Shown one piece after another: positions 1 through 6,495 of a stretch of DNA of 64,000 nt (positions are counted from its first letter, which is position 1; the number at the start of each line of letters is the position of its first letter). The translations under genes were made by a program, and so were the position numbers. The notes beneath the pieces are model-generated. The model did not search any database. It had not been told where the DNA came from and saw only the letters and a list, made by a program, of their open reading frames with translations. Source of the stretch: Pararhodobacter marinus (GTDB taxonomy: Bacteria > Pseudomonadota > Alphaproteobacteria > Rhodobacterales > Rhodobacteraceae); assembly GCF_003122215.1 (NCBI RefSeq), contig NZ_QEYD01000015.1, positions 1 through 64,000 on the forward strand, in the 5' to 3' direction.

Positions 1-77
1 GCTGGTGCTGGTGCTGGTGCTGGTGCTGGTGCTGGTGCTGGTGCTGGTGCTGGTGCTGGTGCTGGTGCTGGTGCTGG
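1..77. repeat. Hexanucleotide tandem repeat (GCTGGT)n, cut by the window edge
   Basis: Twelve perfect copies of GCTGGT plus a partial copy run from the first base to position 77, so the true array is probably longer to the left. Translation gives Leu-Val, Ala-Gly or Trp-Cys on the plus strand and Pro-Ala, Thr-Ser or Gln-His on the minus strand. A 6-bp unit changes length without shifting frame. Confidence 0.95.
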
Positions 78-221
78 GAGCATGTGCGCTGGGCGCAAGA
101 CAAGCCAAGTTTTGGCCCAGGCCCAGGCCCAGGCCCAGGCCGTAGGCGCCAAAACCGACGCCCTAAGCTCAAGGCCAAGTCCGCAAAGTTGGCGGGTTTC
201 AAACCAGCGACTCCGCCGCAT
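1..221 (-). CDS. Possible partial ORF with Trp-Ala and Pro-Ala repeats
   Basis: On the minus strand an ATG at 221 opens a frame that stays open to the left edge. It reads MRRSRWFETR..., then WA repeated four times (the GGCCCA array), a short linker, then a long Pro-Ala run (the GCTGGT array). No good ribosome binding site precedes the ATG, and open frames are common at this GC content, so it may not be a gene. A plus-strand alternative is an open Leu-Val repeat frame that enters from the left edge and ends at the TAG at 143-145. I do not recognise either product. The interval from 222 to 497 shows no other convincing feature. Confidence 0.25.
   Translation of the reverse strand, partial: MRRSRWFETRQLCGLGLELRASVLAPTAWAWAWAWAKTWLVLRPAHMLPAPAPAPAPAPAPAPAPAPAPAPAP
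114..141. repeat. Second hexanucleotide tandem repeat (GGCCCA)n
   Basis: About 4.7 copies of GGCCCA lie 36 bp after the first array. The tract is bracketed by TTTTGGC and GCCAAAA, so it sits inside an inverted repeat. Two unrelated 6-bp arrays this close together are unusual for this otherwise repeat-poor chromosome. Confidence 0.9.
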
Positions 222-497
222 CCGAGCCGTCGTCGGACTTGGCCTGTGTCGGCGCAATCCTCAGAACTGCGCTCGGAACAGGCCCTGCCCCCCCCTTACC
301 CGCGTGGCCGCAAGCGCTACCGGCGCCCGCGTGATCAGAAAACGGCTCGGGCCGCGCCTGCCGTCGCTCTGCTCCCCTGAAACCCGTGGGCGCGTGCTAC
401 CGGCCAGCGCCCCCAAAACCGCCCTTGCCCCCTCCCGGCCATTTCCGCACCGGCCCCGATACGCTAGGCTCCCGCGGGGTAACGACAGGAGCCTTCG

Positions 498-965
498 ATG
501 GCACAACGCCCCTTTCCACGCCGCGTGGGGATCGGTCTTGGCGTCGTATTCCTGATCGCACTGACCGCGCTGGCGATTGCCGGCCCCGGGCTGTGGCGCG
601 GCACGGCCCTGCGCGGCGCGGACTTCACCCCGGAGGCATGGCACGCGGCGTGGCTCTGCAGCGGGCTGGAGCCGGAGAGTTGCGCGCAGCGGCGCGGAGA
701 ATGCCGGCGCGGCGTGATGCTGGAAAGCCTGCTCACCGGCCCGCTGGCGCAGCCGGGGCTCAACCGCGAAAGCGTGGCCACGCTTCTGGGCGCGCCCAAC
801 GGACAGGCCACGATCAACGAAGGCGGGCGGCTGCGACACTGCGATATCTGGCGGCTCGGTGCCTGCAGCGGGATCGGCGACGGTATCGACGCGCTTCACG
901 TCTGTTTCGGCCCCGATGGCACGTTGTCCAGCGCCGGCCATATCCGCCTCATGCAGGAAACCTGA
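498..965 (+). CDS. Membrane-anchored BamE-like small protein
   Basis: Hypothetical protein of 155 residues. Residues about 10-30 form a single hydrophobic segment (a signal anchor or uncleaved signal). The remainder is a soluble domain with a region resembling the BamE/SmpA fold: an R-x2-V-x2-LLGxP turn (NRESVATLLGAPNG) followed by a strand with a Cys-Asp-Ile-Trp motif and a second strand ending in FGPDGTLSS. Four or more cysteines could form disulfides in the periplasm. The ATG at 498 is preceded by a clear GACAGGAG ribosome binding site, which rules out starts further upstream. It stands alone and converges on preA. The BamE resemblance is only a fold-level guess; no lipobox is visible. Confidence 0.75.
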   Translation: MAQRPFPRRVGIGLGVVFLIALTALAIAGPGLWRGTALRGADFTPEAWHAAWLCSGLEPESCAQRRGECRRGVMLESLLTGPLAQPGLNRESVATLLGAPNGQATINEGGRLRHCDIWRLGACSGIGDGIDALHVCFGPDGTLSSAGHIRLMQET

Positions 966-970
966 CCCCC

Positions 971-1004
971 AAAAAAACCGGCGCACCACGCAGGGCGCGC
1001 CGGT
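971..1004 (-). terminator. Rho-independent terminator of the preT-GFA-preA operon
   Basis: An 8-bp stem (ACCGGCGC/GCGCCGGT, 977-984 with 997-1004) is followed on the minus strand by seven T residues (971-977 read as A on plus). It lies 33 bp past the preA stop codon and between convergent genes. Confidence 0.85.
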
Positions 1005-1036
1005 CGGGAGGGGACTCGTCCCGCGCGTTCAGGCGG

Positions 1037-2341
1037 TCACTCGGCCGCGCGGGCCATCGGGTTGTTGGGATGCGTCGTCCAGTCGCCTTTCTCGGCGGGG
1101 ACGGTCTGGCCGGTGCGCTCGTCCAGAGCCCCCGGGGCGACGCGCTTCATGGTGATGCAATCCTCGACCGGGCAGACATTGACGCACAGGTTGCAGGCGA
1201 CGCATTCGCTGTCATCGACCTCGAACACCCGACCCTCTTTCATCAGGATCGCCTGATGCGACGTGTCTTCGCAGGCCGCATAGCAGCGCCCGCAGGAAAT
1301 GCACTTGTCCTGATCGATCACCGCCTTGGTGACGTAGTTGAGGTTCAGATACTGCCAGTCGGTGACATTGGGCACCGCGCGACCGGTGATCTGGTCGACC
1401 GAGGTAAAACCCTTCTTGTCCATCCACAGCGACAGGCCCGCCGTCATCTCCTTGATGATGCCGAAACCATAGGTCATGGCCGCCGTGCAGACCTGCACAT
1501 TGCCCGCGCCCAGGGTCAGGAATTCGGCCGCGTCGCGCCAGGTGCTGACCCCGCCAATGCCCGAGATGGGCAGGTCGGCGGTCTCGGGATCGCGCGCGAT
1601 CTCGGCCACCATGTTCAGCGCGATGGGCTTCACCGCGGGACCACAATAGCCGCCATGCGTGCCCTTGCCGTCGATCGTGGGCGCGGGCGCGAAATCATCG
1701 AGATCGACCGAGGTGATCGAGTTGATCGTGTTGATAAGCGACACCGCGTCCGCCCCGCCGCGCTTTGCCGCCTGCGCGGGTTTGCGCACATCTGTGATGT
1801 TGGGCGTCAGCTTCACGATCACCGGCATGCGGGTATATTGCTTGCACCAACGGGTGATCTGCTCGATCAGGTCGGGATTCTGCCCCACCGCCGCGCCCAT
1901 GCCCCGCTCGGACATGCCGTGCGGGCAGCCGCAATTCAGCTCGATCCCGTCCGCGCCGGTCTCTTCGACCAGGGGCAGGATCGCCTTCCACGCCTCTTCG
2001 ACGCAAGGCACCATGATCGAGGCGATGAGCGCGCGGTCGGGATAGTCGCGCTTGACCATCTTCATCTCGCGCAGGTTCACCTCGAGCGGGCGGTCGGTGA
2101 TCAGCTCGATATTGTTGAGCCCCAGAAGGCGGCGATCCGCGCCCCAGATCGCGCCATAGCGCGGCCCGTTCACGTTGACGACGGGCGGCCCCTCTTCGCC
2201 CAGCGTTTTCCACACGACGCCGCCCCATCCGGCCTCGAAGGCGCGGCGGACATTGTATTCCTTGTCGGTGGGCGGGGCCGAGGCCAGCCAGAACGGGTTG
2301 GGGGATTTGATACCGACGAAATTCGAAGTCAGGTCAGCCAT
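1037..2341 (-). CDS. preA: NAD-dependent dihydropyrimidine dehydrogenase subunit PreA
   Basis: Catalytic subunit (434 aa) that, with PreT, reduces uracil and thymine to the 5,6-dihydro bases in the first step of reductive pyrimidine degradation. Residues 1 to about 310 form an FMN-binding TIM barrel of the dihydroorotate dehydrogenase type. The segment ELNCGCPHGMSERG is the pyrimidine-binding/active-site loop. The C-terminus carries two [4Fe-4S] clusters of ferredoxin type: CISCGRCYAAC and CVACNLCVNVCP. Length matches the family. Its start lies 3 nt after the GFA stop, so it is the last gene of a three-gene operon ending in a strong terminator. No hydantoinase or beta-ureidopropionase is in the window, so the rest of the pathway is outside it. 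Confidence 0.95.
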   Translation of the reverse strand: MADLTSNFVGIKSPNPFWLASAPPTDKEYNVRRAFEAGWGGVVWKTLGEEGPPVVNVNGPRYGAIWGADRRLLGLNNIELITDRPLEVNLREMKMVKRDYPDRALIASIMVPCVEEAWKAILPLVEETGADGIELNCGCPHGMSERGMGAAVGQNPDLIEQITRWCKQYTRMPVIVKLTPNITDVRKPAQAAKRGGADAVSLINTINSITSVDLDDFAPAPTIDGKGTHGGYCGPAVKPIALNMVAEIARDPETADLPISGIGGVSTWRDAAEFLTLGAGNVQVCTAAMTYGFGIIKEMTAGLSLWMDKKGFTSVDQITGRAVPNVTDWQYLNLNYVTKAVIDQDKCISCGRCYAACEDTSHQAILMKEGRVFEVDDSECVACNLCVNVCPVEDCITMKRVAPGALDERTGQTVPAEKGDWTTHPNNPMARAAE

Positions 2342-2344
2342 TTC

Positions 2345-2839
2345 TCACTCCTCGGACGCGATCAGCGTCGCATATTCTTCCAGCAGCGGGCCGAAAGCCT
2401 CGGGCGGCGGGAAGTGTTCGAACTTGTGCCGGGCGGGGGTCTCCGCCCAGGGGAGTTTCTCGGAGGTGCAGGTTTCCATCAGGGGCACGAAGCCCGACGG
2501 GTCGTCAAGCATGGTCGGGCGCAGGTTCAGGAACTCCATGCCCGGGATGCGGGTAAAGACCCAAGCCAGGCATTCGGCGCAGTGGATATGCATGAGATCG
2601 GGCGATTTCATGCCGCCCTGCACCACCGCGCCCTGCAGCAGCGTGAACCCCGTTACCGGCACCATCAGTGTGGTGGAAAAGGCGCTGCCCGACATCTTCT
2701 GGCAGCCCCGGCAATGGCAGGCCGCGCTCGCGATCGGCTGTTCCGTGACGCGAAAGCGCAGCGCACCGCAGCGGCAGCCGCCATCGGCAGGCAGGGCCAG
2801 CGCCCGTGGAACGGGCCGGTCAGAGGCGCCCCCGGTCAT
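2345..2839 (-). CDS. GFA-family zinc protein (glutathione-dependent formaldehyde-activating-like/CENP-V)
   Basis: A 164-residue GFA/CENP-V domain protein. Zinc-binding cysteines are visible in GGCRCGALRF, CHCRGCQK and CAEC, in the order and spacing expected of the fold. The frame remains open further upstream, but the ATG at 2839 overlaps the preT stop codon as ATGA, so translational coupling makes it the likely start. It sits between preT and preA in the same operon. The biochemical role of this family is mostly unknown; the old 'formaldehyde-activating' name comes from one member. Its placement suggests a function linked to pyrimidine reduction or to the products of base degradation, but this is inference. 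Confidence 0.85.
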   Translation of the reverse strand: MTGGASDRPVPRALALPADGGCRCGALRFRVTEQPIASAACHCRGCQKMSGSAFSTTLMVPVTGFTLLQGAVVQGGMKSPDLMHIHCAECLAWVFTRIPGMEFLNLRPTMLDDPSGFVPLMETCTSEKLPWAETPARHKFEHFPPPEAFGPLLEEYATLIASEE

Positions 2840-4170
2840 GCCGTCAATGCCGCGTGGATATCCATCGCCGCATCGCGACCCTGCGCGACGCCGGTGACGG
2901 TCAGATCTTCGCCGCCCTGCGCGCAATCGCCACCCGCCCAGACACCAGCGACCGAGGTCCGGCCAGTGGCATCGGTGACGATCTTGCCGCGGTCGATATC
3001 GAGCGCGTCGGGCGCGCCTTCCAGCGTCTGGCCGATCGCCTTGAAGACCTGGTCGGCGCGCAGGGTAAAGGTCTCGCCGGTCTGTTCCAGCCCCTTGGGG
3101 CCCGATCTTGTATAGGCGAATTCGACCGCTTCGACCTTGCCATTGCCGATGATCTTCACAGGCATCGCGTTGGTCAGGATCGTCACGCCCTCGGTCGCGG
3201 CATGGTCGAGCTCGTATTCGGACGCGCCCATCGCGTCCCGGTCGCGGCGATAGACCATATGGACATGCTCGGCGCCCAGAAGACGCGACTGCACGGCGGC
3301 ATCGACCGCCGTCATGCCGCCGCCGATCACCACGACATGGCGCCCGATGGGCAGGGCGGACTTGTCCTTGGCCTGACGCAGTTCGGCGATGAAATCGACG
3401 GCGTCGCGTACGCCCTCCAGATCCTCGCCCTCGGCCCGCAGGGCGTTGACCCCGGCAAGGCCCATGCCCAGGAAAACGGCGTCATACTCGGCTTTCAGAC
3501 CGTCGAGCGTGATGTCGCGGCCCAGCGCGCTGCCGGTCTCGATGGTGATGCCGCCGATCCGCAACAGCCAGTCGACCTCGGCCTGCGCGATCCCGTTGGC
3601 GGCCTTGTAGGCAGCGATCCCGTATTCGTTGAGCCCGCCGGGCTTCGGCCGGGCCTCGTGGATCACCACGTCATGGCCCAGCATGGCGAGCCGGTGCGCA
3701 CAGGCCAGACCGGCAGGACCGGCGCCAACGACCGCCACGCGCTTGCCACTGGGGGCGGCGCGGGTGAAGGGATGCTCGTTGGCTTCGAGAAGCCCGTCGG
3801 TCGCATAGCGCTGCAGGCGACCGATCTCGACCGGGTTGCCTTCGGCCTCGTTGCGCACGCAGACGCCTTCGCACAGCGTCTCGGTCGGGCAGACCCGCGC
3901 GCACATCGCGCCAAGGATGTTCTGCTGGAAGATCGTCCGCGCGGCGGCGTCGGGCATCCCCGCCTGGATCTGGCGGATGAAGAGCGGGATGTCGATCCCG
4001 GTCGGACAGGCGGTGATGCAGGGCGCATCGTGGCAGAAGTAACAGCGGTCGGCGGCGACGCGGGCTTCGTGATCGTCGAGGATCGGATGCAGATCGTCGA
4101 AATGCGCGGCAAGCGTCGCGTCGTCCAGACGCGCGGCTGCGATGCCGTCGGTCTGAGGGCTATGGGTCAC
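2836..4170 (-). CDS. preT: NAD(P)-dependent dihydropyrimidine dehydrogenase subunit PreT
   Basis: Electron-input subunit (444 aa) partnering PreA, homologous to the GltB small-subunit type of oxidoreductase. An N-terminal domain carries cysteine motifs for two iron-sulfur clusters (CYFCHDAPCITACPTGID and CARVCPTETLCEGVC). Next comes an FAD-binding Rossmann motif VVGAGPAGLACA near residue 150 and a second NAD-binding motif VVIGGGMTAVDAA near residue 290. A C-terminal motif typical of the group (VWAGGDCAQGG) closes the FAD domain. It is the first gene of the operon and overlaps the GFA gene by 4 nt (ATGA). An AT-rich inverted repeat about 73 nt upstream may be its operator. Confidence 0.95.
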   Translation of the reverse strand: MTHSPQTDGIAAARLDDATLAAHFDDLHPILDDHEARVAADRCYFCHDAPCITACPTGIDIPLFIRQIQAGMPDAAARTIFQQNILGAMCARVCPTETLCEGVCVRNEAEGNPVEIGRLQRYATDGLLEANEHPFTRAAPSGKRVAVVGAGPAGLACAHRLAMLGHDVVIHEARPKPGGLNEYGIAAYKAANGIAQAEVDWLLRIGGITIETGSALGRDITLDGLKAEYDAVFLGMGLAGVNALRAEGEDLEGVRDAVDFIAELRQAKDKSALPIGRHVVVIGGGMTAVDAAVQSRLLGAEHVHMVYRRDRDAMGASEYELDHAATEGVTILTNAMPVKIIGNGKVEAVEFAYTRSGPKGLEQTGETFTLRADQVFKAIGQTLEGAPDALDIDRGKIVTDATGRTSVAGVWAGGDCAQGGEDLTVTGVAQGRDAAMDIHAALTA

Positions 4171-4242
4171 GGGCTACCTCCGGGTTGGGTGGCGGGTTGG
4201 CTTGTGCTGTTCTTGTTATGCCGCCCAGAGTGCCACGGATCG

Positions 4243-4266
4243 AAATTTTATCAACGGGTAAAATTT
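4243..4266. promoter_or_regulatory. AT-rich inverted repeat upstream of preT (candidate operator)
   Basis: Perfect 8-bp arms AAATTTTA and TAAAATTT are separated by TCAACGGG. The site is strikingly AT-rich in this GC-rich genome and lies 73-96 nt upstream of the preT start, where a regulator of pyrimidine catabolism could bind. The protein that would bind it is unknown; it does not match the RutR consensus I remember. Confidence 0.5.
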
Positions 4267-4312
4267 TTCCGGGCGAGATGAGGCACGAGGCTGCCCAATC
4301 CTTGTGCAAGGC

Positions 4313-4389
4313 TGTAGGGTGCGTGGTTTCCACGCACGCTTTCAGAGCGAAGGGTCCGGGAATGGTGCGTGGAAACCACGCACCCTACA
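4313..4389. repeat. Long REP-like inverted repeat between aroB and preT
   Basis: Two perfect 25-bp arms (4313-4337 and 4365-4389) begin and end with TGTAGGGTGCGTGG and its complement, around a 27-nt loop. Each arm is itself nearly palindromic (GTGCGTGG-TTT-CCACGCAC). It starts 15 nt after the aroB stop and could fold as a very stable RNA hairpin or cruciform. A shorter relative occurs at 22701-22725. Confidence 0.9.
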
Positions 4390-4403
4390 ACCGCGCGCCC
4401 GGC

Positions 4404-5540
4404 CTATCCGGCCAGCGCCTCGTCCAGCAAGTCTGCCAGGGCCGCGCGCGGAACATCGGCGGTGACGAAGCTGTCACCGATCGCGCGGACGAGGATGAAA
4501 CGCAGGCTGCCGTCCTGCACCTTCTTGTCCTGCCCCATCAGCGCGATCAGCCCGTCGCGCCCCGGCAGATCCCCCTCGATATCCGACAGTGTCCGCTTCA
4601 TGCCCATCCGCGCCAGATGCTCGGCCACGCGTTCGGGCGCCTCCTGCGAACAGAGCCCCAGCCGCGCCGACAGGTCGAAGGCCAGCAGGCAGCCGATCGC
4701 CACCCCTTCGCCGTGCAAAAGCCGGTCGGAATAGCCGGTCGCGGCCTCCAGCGCATGGCCGAACGTGTGTCCCAGGTTCAGCAGCGCGCGGTCCCCCTGC
4801 TCGGTCTCGTCGCGCTCGACGATATCGGCCTTCATCCGCACCGAATGGCGTACCGCTTCCTGCCGGAGCGCCTTGTCCCCCGCCGCCATGGCGGGCGCGT
4901 TCGCGTCAAGCCAGTCGAAGAACGCCGCATCGCCCAGAAGCCCGTATTTCACCACCTCGCCGTAGCCCGCGAGGAAATCGCGCGCGGGCAGCGTATCGAG
5001 CGCATCGATATCGGCCAGGACCAGCGAGGGCTGGTGGAACGCGCCGATCAGGTTCTTGCCCAGGGGCGAATTGATCCCGGTCTTGCCGCCGACCGAGCTG
5101 TCGACCTGCGCCAAAAGCGAGGTCGGGATCTGCACGAAGCGGACGCCCCGCCGCAGGATGGACGCGGCAAAGCCCACGAGGTCGCCGATCACGCCGCCCC
5201 CCAGCGCCACCACGACATCGCCGCGCTCGACCTTCTGCGCGATCAGCCATTCGACCGCCTGCTCCAGATAGCGCCAGCTTTTCGTCGCCTCGCCCGCGGG
5301 CAGGATCAGCGCCTCCATCGCCACGCCGCCTTCGGCCAGCCCGGTGCGAAGCCCGTCGAGCTGCAGCTCGGCCACCGTCGCCTCGGTGATCACGCAGACC
5401 CGGTTGCGGCGCAGAAGCGGCGCGATCTCGGCCCCGGCCCGCGCGATCAGGCCACGCCCCACGCGCACCGTATAGGACCGCGCGCCCAGCGAGACGCGGA
5501 CATCGTCGATTGCGGGGGCGGCGGTCGGATCGTGGCTCAT
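4404..5540 (-). CDS. aroB: 3-dehydroquinate synthase
   Basis: Converts DAHP to 3-dehydroquinate, the second step of the shikimate pathway, in the cytoplasm; NAD- and Zn-dependent. At 378 aa it is of normal length. The NAD-binding glycine-rich segment ALGGGVIGDLVGF is near residue 160. Metal ligands of the family are present: Glu in GYGEVVKYG, His in NLGHTFGHALE and His in LHGEGVAIG. It follows aroK with a 10-nt gap, the common aroKB arrangement, so both are likely cotranscribed from a promoter upstream of aroK. Confidence 0.97.
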   Translation of the reverse strand: MSHDPTAAPAIDDVRVSLGARSYTVRVGRGLIARAGAEIAPLLRRNRVCVITEATVAELQLDGLRTGLAEGGVAMEALILPAGEATKSWRYLEQAVEWLIAQKVERGDVVVALGGGVIGDLVGFAASILRRGVRFVQIPTSLLAQVDSSVGGKTGINSPLGKNLIGAFHQPSLVLADIDALDTLPARDFLAGYGEVVKYGLLGDAAFFDWLDANAPAMAAGDKALRQEAVRHSVRMKADIVERDETEQGDRALLNLGHTFGHALEAATGYSDRLLHGEGVAIGCLLAFDLSARLGLCSQEAPERVAEHLARMGMKRTLSDIEGDLPGRDGLIALMGQDKKVQDGSLRFILVRAIGDSFVTADVPRAALADLLDEALAG

Positions 5541-5550
5541 GGGCCGGGCC

Positions 5551-6126
5551 TCATTGGTCGGGGGAAAGGGTGTCGTCGTGGGGATCGGTCCTCAGGACGT
5601 CCGGGCGGCGCGTCAGCGCCTCGATCACCTTCTCGGCGGTGGTTTCGATGGCAAAGCCCGCCTCGGTCGGGACGACGAGATCGGCCTCGGCATAGGCAGG
5701 TTCGCGGTCGGCCATCAGCGCCGCGAGGGTCTGGTACGGGTTGGCCGTACGCAGAAGCGGGCGGGTATCCTTGCGTTTCACGCGCTGCCAGAGCGTGTCG
5801 AGATCGGCCTTCAGCCAGACCGAGATCCCGGCCTGCGAGATGCGCCTGCGGGTCTCGGCGCGCAGAAAGGCGCCGCCGCCCACCGACAGCACGCTGGGCG
5901 TGCCATCGAGCAGCCGCGAGATGACCTGCGCTTCCTTGTCGCGAAAGAACGGCTCGCCGTCGCGCGCGAAGATCTCGGCGATCGAGGCATTCGCGGCGCG
6001 CTCGATCTCGGCATCCGAATCGACGAAGGGCACGCCCAGCATCTGCGCCAGCTCCTTGCCCACGGCCGACTTGCCGGCCCCCATCATGCCGACCATGACC
6101 ACCGTTTTCTTCAGCCTCGGTTCCAT
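5551..6126 (-). CDS. aroK: Shikimate kinase
   Basis: Phosphorylates shikimate at O3 with ATP (step five of the shikimate pathway). The P-loop GMMGAGKS lies at residues 13-20, the shikimate-binding Asp in FVDSDAEIE, the GGGAFL motif follows, and the lid arginine is in TRPLL. I chose the ATG at 6126 (191 aa) because a purine-rich GAGGGGCC lies at a plausible distance; an in-frame ATG at 6159 would add 11 residues but has no ribosome binding site. First gene of aroK-aroB. Confidence 0.95.
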   Translation of the reverse strand: MEPRLKKTVVMVGMMGAGKSAVGKELAQMLGVPFVDSDAEIERAANASIAEIFARDGEPFFRDKEAQVISRLLDGTPSVLSVGGGAFLRAETRRRISQAGISVWLKADLDTLWQRVKRKDTRPLLRTANPYQTLAALMADREPAYAEADLVVPTEAGFAIETTAEKVIEALTRRPDVLRTDPHDDTLSPDQ

Positions 6127-6191
6127 AGCCAGGGCCCCTCGGGCCGTCCTCCACATCACAAGCCGGCGATTTTTCGCTATGGGGCCCTGAA

Positions 6192-6209
6192 TGGCGTGAA
6201 CTCACGCCA
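6192..6209. promoter_or_regulatory. 18-bp perfect palindrome in the aroK/small-gene divergent region
   Basis: TGGCGTGA-AC-TCACGCCA is a perfect palindrome with 8-bp arms. It lies 66 nt upstream of aroK and about 115 nt upstream of the divergent gene at 6325. The size and symmetry fit a dimeric repressor or activator site; no known consensus is recognised. Confidence 0.4.
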
Positions 6210-6324
6210 AGTTCCAGCTATAAATCGCCCGCAAGGCGCGAGATGAAAGACCGGCATTCAGCCGGCAGCGCGAAAACCCGTGCGACGCAAGGCGCGCGCA
6301 CCTGTCAGACGAGGACCGAGCCCC

Positions 6325-6489
6325 ATGCCCCGATACAACGATGGCCCCGGATTCTTTGGCTACCTGTTCCGGCTCATTGTGGTGCTGGTGCTGGTGGGCG
6401 GTGTGGGCTTCGTCGCCTTCGCCTATTTCGGCGATCTGGGCCGCACGCCCGAGCCGCGCAGCCTGCCCGTCGATCTGCAACTGGGTTAA
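6325..6489 (+). CDS. Small single-pass membrane protein (54 aa)
   Basis: A short protein beginning MPRYNDGPGFFGYLF, with one transmembrane helix (about residues 12-32, rich in V, L and G) followed by AYFGDLGRTPEPR and a short polar tail. The ATG at 6325 follows a GACGAGGACC ribosome binding site; an upstream in-frame ATG at 6280 would add an unlikely arginine-rich stretch. It is 6 nt upstream of the next gene, suggesting an operon with the large envelope protein and xerD. Function unknown. Confidence 0.75.
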   Translation: MPRYNDGPGFFGYLFRLIVVLVLVGGVGFVAFAYFGDLGRTPEPRSLPVDLQLG

Positions 6490-6495
6490 CCCGGC

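Noticed and set aside
386-3115. A 909-codon open frame on the plus strand
   Set aside because: It runs antisense through preA, GFA and the end of preT, whose families are certain; its translation is Arg/Asp/His-rich as expected from the opposite strand of GC-rich genes.
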